Shown: piece after piece, positions 1-8,590 of the stretch
How positions within the stretch are numbered: the first letter of the stretch is position 1
Layout of the letters: every line of letters begins with the position of its first letter
From: Prevotella communis
GTDB taxonomy: Bacteria; Bacteroidota; Bacteroidia; Bacteroidales; Bacteroidaceae
Direction: 5' to 3'
Assembly (NCBI RefSeq): GCF_022024175.1
Contig: NZ_CP091794.1
Location: 2,542,001-2,606,000 of the forward strand
Length of the DNA: 64,000 bases
Made by a program: the position numbers and the translations under genes
Notes under the pieces: generated by a model
The model's input: only the letters and a program-made list of their open reading frames with translations
Told to the model about the DNA's origin: nothing
The model's database searches: none

Positions 1-359
1 TTCCGGTGCGCGACAACCGACTGCTGCGCCGCATCATACGCGACTACAACAAGGGGGCGTTCACGGCTCAGGAGACGATAGCACAGTGGAAGAACGTGTG
101 CGAGGCTGAGGACAAATGGATATTCCCCTTCCAGGAGAGTGCCGACGTGATGTTTAACTCGGCGCTGAACATTGAGTTTGCCGTGCTGCGCATCCATGCC
201 GAACTGATTTTAGCTTCCGTACCAAAGAACTGTCCTGAATATGCCGAGGCCCACCGCCTGATGAAATTCATCCACTTCTTCCTGCCAGTGAGCGACAAGG
301 AAATACCACCCACAAGTATCATGCGAGAGTTCGTGGGTGGGTCAAGCTTCAAATACTAG
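1..359 (+). CDS. Nucleoside (uridine) kinase, C-terminal part, cut by window start
   Basis: The frame is open from the window edge (in frame from base 3), so the start lies outside. The visible 118 or so residues match what I recall of the tail of Bacteroidetes nucleoside kinases, which fuse a TGS/threonyl-tRNA-synthetase-like front to a uridine-kinase domain: a DYN-KGAFTA stretch, a WIFPFQ stretch and the ending GGSSFKY. The P-loop part is not in view. The family phosphorylates uridine or cytidine in pyrimidine salvage. The stop lies 5 bases before menD, so the two are probably co-transcribed. Confidence 0.75.
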   Translation, partial: PVRDNRLLRRIIRDYNKGAFTAQETIAQWKNVCEAEDKWIFPFQESADVMFNSALNIEFAVLRIHAELILASVPKNCPEYAEAHRLMKFIHFFLPVSDKEIPPTSIMREFVGGSSFKY

Positions 360-364
360 ACAAC

Positions 365-1846
365 ATGTATTCTAACAAGGAGAACGTTAATATACTGACG
401 AGTTTACTGGTGGCTCACGGCATACATCATGCTGTGGTATGTCCAGGCAGTAGGAATGCGGCTATCGTACACAACCTGAACGAGTGCCCCGATATCCAGT
501 GCTATCCTGTGACGGATGAGCGCTCGGCAGGCTTCTATGCGCTGGGCATGACGCAGGCATTAAAGGAGCCCGTGGTGGTATGCGTCACCAGTGGCACGGC
601 ACTGCTCAACCTGGCACCTGCCGTAGCAGAAGCCTATTATCAGCATCAGCCAGTAGTGGTCATCAGTGCCGACCGTCCGCAGCAGTGGATAGACCAGCTC
701 GACGGTCAGACCCTGCCTCAGCCTGATGCCTTGGGACGCTTCGTCAAGAAAGCCGTATCGCTGCCAGAACCTCACGACGAGGACACCCGCTGGTACTGCA
801 ACCGACTGGTTAACGAGGCACTGATAGAGAAACATGCACCCGTACATATCAACGTGCCCATTACGGAACCTCTGTTCCGGTTTGACACGCCAGCACTCCC
901 CCAGGAGCGTAAGATAGACTTCACCCCTGCCGATGCCACGAATATCACGCTGACACACGTCTGCAGGATGTTCCTGCAGGCCAAGCGTCCCATGCTGATT
1001 GCCGGTCAGCCGATGAACCCGCTGATGGACGAGGCCGTGATGCAGATAGGTGACAACGAGGAGTACGTGCCCGACTTCGTGGTTTACGCGGGCGGCTCTA
1101 TCGTGAGCAAACGTCTGAAGCATTTCCTGCGTAAGGCAAAGGAGACATGGGTGGTGAACCGCGAGGGCGAGGTGACGGATACGTTTATGAACCTGACGCA
1201 CGTCGTCCAGGCAGACCCTGAGGTGGTAGCCGACCTGATTCGTTTCAACCTGGAAGAGATGCCCCACCCCTTCGTACAGAAATGGGAGGCACTGCTGACA
1301 CAGATTCGTCAGCAGACAGAGGCCACCGAACCACCATACTCACAGGCGGCCGTCGTGAAATACTTTGAGCAACAGCGGGGAGGCAATATCGTGCATTATG
1401 CCAACAGCATGGCTATCCGACTGGCAAATACCTACGCCAAGACACGCGTCTATTGTAACCGTGGCGTGAATGGCATCGAGGGCTCACTGTCAACAGCGGC
1501 AGGTTTCTCTTGTGTCACGGATGGCAAGGTGTTCTGTGTAATAGGCGACCTGAGTTTCTTCTATGACCAGAATGCGCTGTGGAATCAGAACCTGCGAGGC
1601 AATCTGCGCATACTCCTGATGAACAATGGCAAGGGTGTCATCTTCAACATGCTGCCAGGGTTGGAACAGAGTCCTGCACGCGACAAATACGTGGCTGCGG
1701 AGCATCACGCCAACGCAGAAGGTATCTGCCAGCAGAACGCTGTCACCTATCGTCAGGCAAAGGATATGCAACAGATGCAGGAGGGCATCGACTGGCTCAC
1801 CGCAACAGAGAGCGAACGCCCATTGCTACTGGAGGTCTTTTTGTAG
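365..1846 (+). CDS. menD: 2-succinyl-5-enolpyruvyl-6-hydroxy-3-cyclohexene-1-carboxylate synthase
   Basis: MenD is a thiamine-diphosphate enzyme that joins isochorismate and 2-oxoglutarate to give SEPHCHC, the second committed step of menaquinone synthesis; it is cytosolic. The 493 residues show the MenD front (PGSRNAAI, then TDERSAGFYALG carrying the ThDP-activating Glu) and the C-terminal ThDP/Mg site (GDLSFFYDQN). It is somewhat shorter than the roughly 550 residues usual for the family, but both ends are present. It faces menF head-on with 6 bp between the stops, so the two are not in one transcript. Confidence 0.93.
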   Translation: MYSNKENVNILTSLLVAHGIHHAVVCPGSRNAAIVHNLNECPDIQCYPVTDERSAGFYALGMTQALKEPVVVCVTSGTALLNLAPAVAEAYYQHQPVVVISADRPQQWIDQLDGQTLPQPDALGRFVKKAVSLPEPHDEDTRWYCNRLVNEALIEKHAPVHINVPITEPLFRFDTPALPQERKIDFTPADATNITLTHVCRMFLQAKRPMLIAGQPMNPLMDEAVMQIGDNEEYVPDFVVYAGGSIVSKRLKHFLRKAKETWVVNREGEVTDTFMNLTHVVQADPEVVADLIRFNLEEMPHPFVQKWEALLTQIRQQTEATEPPYSQAAVVKYFEQQRGGNIVHYANSMAIRLANTYAKTRVYCNRGVNGIEGSLSTAAGFSCVTDGKVFCVIGDLSFFYDQNALWNQNLRGNLRILLMNNGKGVIFNMLPGLEQSPARDKYVAAEHHANAEGICQQNAVTYRQAKDMQQMQEGIDWLTATESERPLLLEVFL

Positions 1847-1852
1847 GACGCC

Positions 1853-2968
1853 CTACTGTGTCTTTAAAACACGGCGCATCGTTTCCATCTTTGCCTCTGT
1901 CTCCATCCATTCCTGTTCCTCGACACTGTCCTTCAGCAGTCCACCGCCGGCATACAGACGATACTGTGTGTCAGTGACTTGCATGCAGCGCAGGGATACG
2001 TAGAGGTGGGTCTGAAGTCTGAGGGCTGAGGTCTGAGGACTGATGTCTGAGGGCTGATGTCTGAGGTTGAGAGGTCCCATGAAGCCACTATAATAGAGGC
2101 GGGGCGTATGCTCGTTACTGAGGATGAAGTCGTAGGCATCCTGCTTAGGCAGTCCGCAGACGGCGGGCGTTGGATGCAGCAGCTGGAGCACATCGCCCAC
2201 ACGCTCATTGTCAGACAAGGTGAAGGTGAAGTCGCTGCGCAGATGCACCAGGTTGGCCGCACGCACGGTGCGCGGTCCCTCCTCATGGATATCGTCGGCC
2301 ACACGCTCCAGACAGTTCATCAAGTAGGTGGCCACATAGCGCTGCTCCTGGATATTCTTCGTGCTCCACGTCATGTGCTCGCCCTCGCCCAACAGGTCGT
2401 CGCCTTCCAGTTTCATGGTGCCGGCCAGCGCAATGGTGCGCCACTGGTTGCCGATTCCCTCCAGCAGGATCTCGGGCGTTGCCGTGAGCCACATGCCACT
2501 CCGGGGCGTACAGACCAGTGAGATAAACATACGGGGATACATCTCGCAAGCCCGCTGGAAAAGGGTCAGGGGCTGGGCATCCTCTTCGGCCTGCACCTCC
2601 GCACACCGGCTCAACACCAGCTTACTGAAACGTCCGTCGGACAGTCCGGCAAAGAAGCGGCGGAAGTCATCGGCGTAAGTATCACGATTAAGACTCGTCA
2701 TTTCCCCACTGGAGAGAGGTCGCCCCACGGCCTGCGAGAGGCCGGCGCCCACGAAGACACACTCACGATACGAGGGAAACGTCTGGACGACGTCCGGACG
2801 GATGAGCACCAGGGGACAGCTGGGACTGATGGAAAAAGGAGCCACCACGAAACCTGTCTGCCCGTTGAGCGCTGCGATAGAAGGCAGTTCCAGGGGTTCG
2901 CCCTCCTTCTGTGCCACAAGCGTCACCTGCCCTTCATAAGGCAATCTATACAGAGCGAATCCCGTCAT
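1853..2968 (-). CDS. menF: Isochorismate synthase
   Basis: Converts chorismate to isochorismate, the entry step of menaquinone synthesis. The chorismate-binding fold is recognisable: FSKLVLSR carrying the Lys that activates water, LAGT, HPTPAVCGLP, YYSGFMGPL and YRLYAGGG. At 371 residues it is compact, with a short N-terminal domain as is usual in Bacteroidetes. It overlaps the upstream thioesterase gene by 4 bp (ATGA), so translation is probably coupled. Odd feature: between GPLNL and THLYVSLRCMQV there is a Ser/Gln-rich insert of about 18 residues, encoded by nine 7-bp repeats (2010-2072). It sits at what should be a surface loop and keeps the frame. Confidence 0.9.
   Translation of the reverse strand: MTGFALYRLPYEGQVTLVAQKEGEPLELPSIAALNGQTGFVVAPFSISPSCPLVLIRPDVVQTFPSYRECVFVGAGLSQAVGRPLSSGEMTSLNRDTYADDFRRFFAGLSDGRFSKLVLSRCAEVQAEEDAQPLTLFQRACEMYPRMFISLVCTPRSGMWLTATPEILLEGIGNQWRTIALAGTMKLEGDDLLGEGEHMTWSTKNIQEQRYVATYLMNCLERVADDIHEEGPRTVRAANLVHLRSDFTFTLSDNERVGDVLQLLHPTPAVCGLPKQDAYDFILSNEHTPRLYYSGFMGPLNLRHQPSDISPQTSALRLQTHLYVSLRCMQVTDTQYRLYAGGGLLKDSVEEQEWMETEAKMETMRRVLKTQ
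2010..2072. repeat. Heptad repeat array inside menF (9 units, GTCTGAG type)
   Basis: Read on the + strand the units are GTCTGAA, GTCTGAG, GGCTGAG, GTCTGAG, GACTGAT, GTCTGAG, GGCTGAT, GTCTGAG, GTTGAGA. Nine units make 63 bp or 21 codons, so the array does not shift the menF frame. Arrays with the same period occur at seven other places in the window. Confidence 0.9.
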
Positions 2969-3375
2969 TTCTGCTTCATCACATAGTTAGTGACACGGAC
3001 ATTGGAAATCAGGTCGCCTGCCGTGTCCTTGATATCTACATTCCATACGTGGAGCGTGGTGCCCTGATGCAACAGACGGGCATAAGCCGTCACGGTGTCG
3101 CCCTCGACGACTGCCTTCACATGACTGCCACTGACCTCGATGCCCACGCAGGCGCACCCGGGACAGAGGGCCGACGAGCCGACACCGGCCACATTCTCGG
3201 CCAGTGCCAGCGAAGCACCACCACTCAGAAAACCAAAAGGCTGACGATTACGCTCATCAACCTTCATGCGTGCCATACACGTATCGCCCTCGGGTGTGGA
3301 GATAAACTCCATCCCGAGGGCGGTACTTAGATTTGGCTTTGAATCAATAATAGCTTTTATCTTATCTACGTTCAT
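2965..3375 (-). CDS. PaaI-type hotdog thioesterase, candidate DHNA-CoA thioesterase (MenI role)
   Basis: A 136-residue single hotdog domain. The active-site helix reads FLSGGASLALAEN with Glu60 as the likely catalytic base; the His of the usual HGG is replaced (LSGG). Enzymes of this type hydrolyse acyl-CoA thioesters. Its place between a ROK regulator and menF, sharing ATGA with menF, suggests that it hydrolyses 1,4-dihydroxy-2-naphthoyl-CoA in menaquinone synthesis. That role is inferred from context; another acyl-CoA substrate is possible. Confidence 0.8.
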   Translation of the reverse strand: MNVDKIKAIIDSKPNLSTALGMEFISTPEGDTCMARMKVDERNRQPFGFLSGGASLALAENVAGVGSSALCPGCACVGIEVSGSHVKAVVEGDTVTAYARLLHQGTTLHVWNVDIKDTAGDLISNVRVTNYVMKQK

Positions 3376-3385
3376 TCAATATACA

Positions 3386-4366
3386 TTATACGAACAGCGA
3401 ATATTCCTTCACGTCCCAAGCCAAGGCACTGGCACCCAGCACATCACGCTCGCCCTGATCCAGGTTCGAGGACAACAGTTTGACCTTGCCTCTGACATTA
3501 TGGAACACATGCTCTTCAAACGAATCATTTACAGCATCCAGCAACCAATGACCAGCGTGAGAGATGCCACCCGCCAGGATGATACCCTCCGGATTCAGGA
3601 TAGAGGCATAGTTGGCCAGACCGATACCCAGCTGATGGCCTGCACGGCGGTACACCTCCTGTGCCAGCACATCGCCCTCGTCGGCAAAAGCCGTGATATC
3701 TGCTGGCGTCATATCCCTTCTGTCGCGCATCAACGACGGACGGGGGTCGCTGTCCAGTATTTCCTGAGCCGTCTGCAAGATGCCCTTAGCACCTACATAA
3801 GCCTCCAGACAGCCATGATTGCCGCATCCGCAGAGGCGTCCGTTGTGCTCTATGCAGGAGTGGCCTATCTCGCCGGCAAAACCCTCGGAGCCCAGGTGCG
3901 CCTTACCCTTTGTGAAGATGCAGCTGCCTACACCATGGCCCAGATTGACCACAATGAAGTCCTTCATACCATGGGCACTGCCAAAGACATACTCGCCCAG
4001 AGCCCTTACATGGGCATCGTTGCCCAATGCCACTGCCAAGCCCAGACGGTCCTGCAGCATGGCAGCCAGAGGAATCTGTCCCTTCCAGGGCAGATTGGGG
4101 GCATTCTCAATGCATCCCGTCAGGAAATTGGCACTGGGGGAGCTGACTCCCACCGAACGGATGCACTCATAGCCACCGTTGTTCTCTATCATTTCTACGA
4201 CCTTCTCACTCAGGTAAGTGACGAAATCGTTGACATTGACAAAATCGGTCGTTGCAAAGGTATCCTTGGCAATAATGTTACCTCTGACATCGACAATAGC
4301 ATAAACCGTTTCATCTATGCTCAGTCCTATTCCCACCACCCGGGTTTTAACTGTACGCTGTATCAT
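3386..4366 (-). CDS. ROK-family protein, probably a sugar-responsive regulator rather than a kinase
   Basis: The C-terminal half has the ROK signature: GHGVGSCIF, GEIGHSCIEHNG and the zinc cluster CGCGNHGCLEAYVG. The N-terminal phosphate-binding motif, normally DxGGT, is degraded (GIGLSIDET), and there is no N-terminal helix-turn-helix, so neither sugar kinase nor classical NagC-type repressor fits cleanly. I chose the ATG at 4366 (MIQRTVKTRVVG) over the longer frame to 4459, because a good promoter lies at 4388-4418 inside that extension. It leads an operon with the thioesterase (10-bp gap) and menF. Confidence 0.82.
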   Translation of the reverse strand: MIQRTVKTRVVGIGLSIDETVYAIVDVRGNIIAKDTFATTDFVNVNDFVTYLSEKVVEMIENNGGYECIRSVGVSSPSANFLTGCIENAPNLPWKGQIPLAAMLQDRLGLAVALGNDAHVRALGEYVFGSAHGMKDFIVVNLGHGVGSCIFTKGKAHLGSEGFAGEIGHSCIEHNGRLCGCGNHGCLEAYVGAKGILQTAQEILDSDPRPSLMRDRRDMTPADITAFADEGDVLAQEVYRRAGHQLGIGLANYASILNPEGIILAGGISHAGHWLLDAVNDSFEEHVFHNVRGKVKLLSSNLDQGERDVLGASALAWDVKEYSLFV

Positions 4367-4387
4367 AGTTATTGGTTTTTGATGCGA

Positions 4388-4418
4388 CAAAAATAGTAAA
4401 AAAAAACATAAAGCCAAA
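4388..4418 (-). promoter_or_regulatory. Promoter of the ROK-thioesterase-menF operon
   Basis: On the minus strand TTTG (4415-4418), 19 bp, then TATTTTTG (4388-4395), the Bacteroidetes sigma-70 form. It is back to back with the promoter of the lipoprotein gene. Confidence 0.75.
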
Positions 4419-4434
4419 GGATTATCTGATTTTT

Positions 4435-4466
4435 TTTGCACATATCCGAAGAATTTCATAATTTTG
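4435..4466 (+). promoter_or_regulatory. Promoter of the lipoprotein gene at 4512
   Basis: TTTG (4435-4438), 20 bp, then TAATTTTG (4459-4466). This is a full Bacteroidetes promoter and leaves a leader of about 40 nt. Confidence 0.8.
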
Positions 4467-4511
4467 CCGAAGAAAAGAATGATATTTAATCCATAATATA
4501 TACAATTTCAT

Positions 4512-5132
4512 ATGAAAAAGATTTTTTTTGTAGCCGTAGCTGCCCTGACTCTGGGTCTGGCTTCGTGCAGTGAAAATGCGAAAACTGACAACACCGATGC
4601 TACCATCGAGGAACTGAAAGCACAGATTGAAGCCGGCGACTCAGCAGGTGTGCAGAACGCTCTTGAGGGTGCTCAGGCAAAGATTGCCGAACTGGCAGCA
4701 AATGACCCTGAAGCCGCAAAGACCTATGTGGCTCAAGTTCAGGAGTTTGTTAACGCAAACAAGGAGCAGATCCTGGCTATCGTCGGCGAGGATGCCGCTG
4801 CCCAGACACTGGTAAGCACACTGGTTGACGCTCCTGCAGAGGCTGTTATCAACGTGCTGACAGCCGGTCAGAGCGTGGTGGATACCGCAGAAAACCTGAA
4901 GGACTCTGTGGAGCAGGCTATCAACAACAAAGCCGAGGAGGTGAAGCAGGGTGCCGAGGATGCCGTGAAGGAAGCCGTGGACGCACAGGTTGACGCTGCC
5001 AAGAAGCAGGCTGCCAGCAAGGTGAACGAGGCTACCCAGAAGGCTAACGAGAAGGTGAACGAGGCTGCCGAGAAGACCAACAAGGAGATGAAGGACGCAG
5101 CCAACAAGGCTCTGAAATCTATCGGTCTTTAA
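4512..5132 (+). CDS. Lipoprotein with Ala/Lys/Glu-rich helical repeats
   Basis: Signal peptide with lipobox LASC (mature Cys about residue 19), so an envelope lipoprotein. The body is strongly alanine-rich. Residues 125-200 form amphipathic helical repeats rich in Ala, Lys, Glu and Asn (repeated VNEA and EKTN-like words) resembling apolipoprotein or LEA-type coiled segments. No enzymatic motif. It has its own promoter and a strong terminator, so it is probably a single-gene transcript. A structural or stress-related envelope role is a guess. Confidence 0.75.
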   Translation: MKKIFFVAVAALTLGLASCSENAKTDNTDATIEELKAQIEAGDSAGVQNALEGAQAKIAELAANDPEAAKTYVAQVQEFVNANKEQILAIVGEDAAAQTLVSTLVDAPAEAVINVLTAGQSVVDTAENLKDSVEQAINNKAEEVKQGAEDAVKEAVDAQVDAAKKQAASKVNEATQKANEKVNEAAEKTNKEMKDAANKALKSIGL

Positions 5133-5146
5133 CCGGTTTACTGAAA

Positions 5147-5192
5147 GAATCGGGGCATTCGTTGAACGAATTAACCCCGATTCATCTTTTTT
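5147..5192 (+). terminator. Rho-independent terminator after the lipoprotein gene
   Basis: GAATCGGGG pairs with CCCCGATTC around an inner ATTCGTT/AACGAAT stem, followed by ATCTTTTTT. Confidence 0.85.
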
Positions 5193-5195
5193 AAC

Positions 5196-5203
5196 TATCT
5201 TTG
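5196..5203 (+). promoter_or_regulatory. Promoter -7 element of the two-component operon
   Basis: TATCTTTG lies 22 bp before the kinase start and fits TAnnTTTG. No clear TTTG at -33, because the preceding terminator occupies that place. Confidence 0.6.
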
Positions 5204-5225
5204 CACCATCAAAAACACACTGAAG

Positions 5226-6377
5226 ATGAAAGGAAGTACAAAGAAGCATAAGAAAGAACTACTAGTTTACCTGGCACTATGGCTCATCTTGTTTGTTGCG
5301 CCCCTGCTAAACACGTACATCGGATATGCCCACTCCGAGGACAATATGACGTTTCCCTGGAACGACCTGTGGCATATCTGGAGACAGTATTTCATTCTGT
5401 TTGCGGCCTTCCTGATTCATAATTTCCTGTTGGCACCGCTCATTATTTACCGTCATAAGCGTGCACTCTACTCTATCGGGCTCACCCTGTTGCTCTCGGC
5501 TTTTATCACCATATTATATATAGAAAAGCCCGACCTCAGGCACCGCCATCCGCGCATGCATCAGGAAGACAGGTTCCCTCATAGGGACATGCCGCCAGAG
5601 ATGCCTTTCATGGAAGGTGACATGCACAGGCCTCATCCGGAGAAGATGCCAGAGATGCGCGGTCCGAAGCCGCCTGTCATGTTCAGGGACCACGATATCG
5701 TGACTGTCATCATCCTGCTACTGATGATTGGCATGAACCTGGGACTGAAGTATTATTTCCGTCATAAGCAGGACCGCGAACGACTGCGGAAGCTGGAGCG
5801 TCAGAATCTGGAACAGCAGTTGGAATACCTGAAATATCAGATCAACCCGCACTTCCTGATGAACACGCTCAATAATATCCATGCCCTGGTGGACATTGAC
5901 CCGGAGCAGGCCAAGGAGACCATCGTGGAACTGTCGAAGATTATGCGCTTCGTGCTGTATGAGGGGTCTAAGCAGAAGGTGCCCCTGCGTCAGGAGCTTA
6001 TCTTCCTGGATAATTATATCCAACTGATGCGGATGCGTGTGGCCGACAAGAAGGTGGATATCACCGTAGACATTCCTCAGGCGATTCCCGACCGTGAGAT
6101 TCCGCCACTGATGATGATCACCTTCGTGGAGAATGCCTTCAAGCATGGCGTCAGCTATCAGCAGCATTCGTTCATCCATATCAATATCCAGATTATTGAT
6201 AACCAGTTGCACTTTGTATGCAGCAACAGCAAGGTGCCGCAGGGGGAGGACCATCACGGAGGACTGGGTTTGCAGAACGCGAAGCGACGCCTGGAACTGA
6301 TCTATGGCCGCACCTATCACCTGGATATCAGGGATGAAGAGAATACCTATACCGTCAACTTAACATTACCGCTATGA
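5226..6377 (+). CDS. LytS-type sensor histidine kinase with a His/Met-rich outer loop
   Basis: A 383-residue membrane kinase. Hydrophobic segments lie at about 11-30, 53-75, 82-99 and 157-176, with the kinase part in the cytoplasm. The His_kinase domain has QINPHFLMNTLNN with phospho-acceptor His209, followed by an HATPase domain (ENAFKHG; GLGLQNAKRRL). Between segments 3 and 4 (residues 103-150) lies a loop packed with His, Met, Pro and acidic residues, predicted to face the periplasm. Such composition is typical of soft-metal binding, so a metal signal is possible (inference). It overlaps the regulator gene by 4 bp and is surely its partner. Confidence 0.9.
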   Translation: MKGSTKKHKKELLVYLALWLILFVAPLLNTYIGYAHSEDNMTFPWNDLWHIWRQYFILFAAFLIHNFLLAPLIIYRHKRALYSIGLTLLLSAFITILYIEKPDLRHRHPRMHQEDRFPHRDMPPEMPFMEGDMHRPHPEKMPEMRGPKPPVMFRDHDIVTVIILLLMIGMNLGLKYYFRHKQDRERLRKLERQNLEQQLEYLKYQINPHFLMNTLNNIHALVDIDPEQAKETIVELSKIMRFVLYEGSKQKVPLRQELIFLDNYIQLMRMRVADKKVDITVDIPQAIPDREIPPLMMITFVENAFKHGVSYQQHSFIHINIQIIDNQLHFVCSNSKVPQGEDHHGGLGLQNAKRRLELIYGRTYHLDIRDEENTYTVNLTLPL

Positions 6378-7105
6378 TAAAAGTTCTGGCTATCGATGAC
6401 GAGCCCCTGGCTCTGCAGCAATTAGTGACATATATAAATAAGGTGCCATTCCTGGAATTGGCAGGTCAGTGCCATAGTGCCCTGGAAGCTCAGAAACTGA
6501 TGGAGGAGGAGATGGTGGATGCTATCTTCTGCGATATCAACATGCCCGACCTGAGCGGTATGGATTTCGTACGCCAGTTGGCTGCGCCCCCATTCATCGT
6601 CTTCACCACGGCCTACTCGGAATATGCCGTGGAAGGCTATAAGGTGAATGCCGTGGACTATCTGCTGAAGCCTTTCGGCATGAACGATTTTCTGCGGGCA
6701 GCCCTGAAGGTGCAGGAGCAGTACAACCTGCGTCATCAAGAGACGCCGCAGAAGCAGAGCAGTCCGGTACAGGCCGACGGTACCATCTTCGTGAAGACCG
6801 ACTACCGCGTGGTGCGCATCGCCATCAGCGATATCCGTTATATAGAGGGCATGAGTGAATACCTGAAGATTCATCTGGAGGGTCAGAAGCCCATTATCAC
6901 CCTGCTCAGTATGAAAAAGATGGAGGACTATCTGCCCCCCACCCTTTTCATGCGTATCCACCGCTCCTATATCGTGAATCTGCAGAAGATTCAGGAGGTC
7001 AACAAGAACCGCGTCATCCTGGATGCCGATACCTACCTGCCTATCGGTGACCTCTACAAGGACCGTTTCAACGAGTATCTGGAACAAAAGTTCCTAGGGA
7101 AATAA
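6374..7105 (+). CDS. LytTR-family response regulator
   Basis: A CheY-like receiver (IDDEP acidic pair; phospho-acceptor Asp54 in CDINMPDLSG; conserved Lys in DYLLKPF) is followed by a LytTR DNA-binding domain from about residue 135 (YIEGMSEYLKIHL; MRIHRSYIVNLQKI). The family binds direct-repeat promoter sites as dimers. It is translationally coupled to the kinase. Its targets cannot be read from this window. Confidence 0.93.
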   Translation: MIKVLAIDDEPLALQQLVTYINKVPFLELAGQCHSALEAQKLMEEEMVDAIFCDINMPDLSGMDFVRQLAAPPFIVFTTAYSEYAVEGYKVNAVDYLLKPFGMNDFLRAALKVQEQYNLRHQETPQKQSSPVQADGTIFVKTDYRVVRIAISDIRYIEGMSEYLKIHLEGQKPIITLLSMKKMEDYLPPTLFMRIHRSYIVNLQKIQEVNKNRVILDADTYLPIGDLYKDRFNEYLEQKFLGK

Positions 7106-7112
7106 CATTCCC

Positions 7113-8573
7113 CTACTCGTCCGGCACAGGCGTGAGTCGCATCTCTGCGATACGCAGGATCCTGTTGAATTGTCCTCTTCTTATTTCTGCATTTGTAACA
7201 TGCGTCAGAATTTGAAAGCTCAATCCTACCGCCTTCACAGAAAAATTATCTACTACAACTGATGTTGTCTCTGTAGCAGGAACAGTAAAGTCTCCTTTTG
7301 CATTTTCAGCAGGAAGAACGATTCGAGTTATCTCATTTCCCAAGACAGTACTAACGTTCAATTTCATTGGGAGACGGGCAACGTCACTCTCATCTTCTGT
7401 TTCAGGCGCAAAGTTTAACTGAAGCTTATAGCGAACACCAGGCACCACCTCATCGTTTCTATAAGTAACACTGTAATTCATGGTAAATATGACAGGCTCG
7501 AAGCGAACATATTTTACGCCAGGAACGCCCCATTTCTCGTCAACATTCTCAATATAGTTAGGATTCGCAATATTAACGGAATCTTTAATAGTACTATCAA
7601 AACCTCTTGTTATCTCTGCCACATCAAACGGATCTATCACGATTTCGCGATTGGCAATCCACGTATAGAACTCATCCGGAATGCGATTGAGGCGATAGCC
7701 TGTACCATCATCAAATTTCTCGGTGGTGATATCAGCAGAAAGGTCATAGTTCTTACCTTCGTCCGTAGCTCGCCACAGATTCCATAATGGTTCCCACTGC
7801 TTCCAGGTAGGAACAGCAATCGTATCAGGAAGATGGGCAGCAGCAAAGGCAGCCAGAGCCTTATCCGTAGCACAAGGATAGGGATAATATGCAAAATCGG
7901 CCATAATGCGAGGCACACGGAAGCTGCGTTCTTCACCATAGAAAACTACCGTCTGTTCCTCGCCATTCACAAGAGCCTTACCTTCGGAAAAAGTACGATA
8001 ATAATAGGTATGATCTATTTCCAAGGGGGTACGGATGAAGTTGGCGATGGTGTCACTCGATATAAAGTTCCTTCCATCAATATTCATACACATAGACTTT
8101 TTTATCTTACTGCCAATCCACATATAATGAGTATGTTCGTTTATCACATAAGACAGATCACCATAAGAAGAACGGTATTGTACACGGGCATCCGTGGCGT
8201 ACTTTTTCTCCTGACAATTATCCAATGTCAGGCCTGGCGCCGTGCCAAAGAGGACACCATGATTGGCTTTGAAATTAGACGGCACGTTGTCTTCCCAGAA
8301 CAGGCCTACAACATATTCTCCATCAATCTGACATACCTGGTTCACATTCCACTCGGCCACATAGTTATTCTCGTGTTTCGATGTATAATCAGGTGCGTAC
8401 GTCTTCGCAGGAGCATAGTCAAAGAACTGGATAGAGGTGGCTCCCTTAACGCCATTCGAATAGCGTTTGGTTGTTCCATCCTTCATGTGCAAGGTGGTGA
8501 CATCCTGAGCCACAGCACCGGCGAAACAGCCCATGAAAGCGATTATAAGAAGTATCGTCCTTGTTTTCATCAT
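7113..8573 (-). CDS. Secreted protein of unknown function
   Basis: 486 residues with a clear N-terminal signal peptide ending near GAVAQD. I do not recognise a domain. The mature N-terminus (TLHMKDGTTKRYSNGV) resembles the short beta module found at the start of many Bacteroidales secreted proteins and also near the start of the product of 10135-10647. The C-terminal third looks beta-rich. It is last in a three-gene operon, 17 bp after the fasciclin gene, so it is probably part of the same surface assembly. No lipobox. Confidence 0.75.
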   Translation of the reverse strand: MMKTRTILLIIAFMGCFAGAVAQDVTTLHMKDGTTKRYSNGVKGATSIQFFDYAPAKTYAPDYTSKHENNYVAEWNVNQVCQIDGEYVVGLFWEDNVPSNFKANHGVLFGTAPGLTLDNCQEKKYATDARVQYRSSYGDLSYVINEHTHYMWIGSKIKKSMCMNIDGRNFISSDTIANFIRTPLEIDHTYYYRTFSEGKALVNGEEQTVVFYGEERSFRVPRIMADFAYYPYPCATDKALAAFAAAHLPDTIAVPTWKQWEPLWNLWRATDEGKNYDLSADITTEKFDDGTGYRLNRIPDEFYTWIANREIVIDPFDVAEITRGFDSTIKDSVNIANPNYIENVDEKWGVPGVKYVRFEPVIFTMNYSVTYRNDEVVPGVRYKLQLNFAPETEDESDVARLPMKLNVSTVLGNEITRIVLPAENAKGDFTVPATETTSVVVDNFSVKAVGLSFQILTHVTNAEIRRGQFNRILRIAEMRLTPVPDE

Positions 8574-8590
8574 TTGTTTCCTCCTTATAT

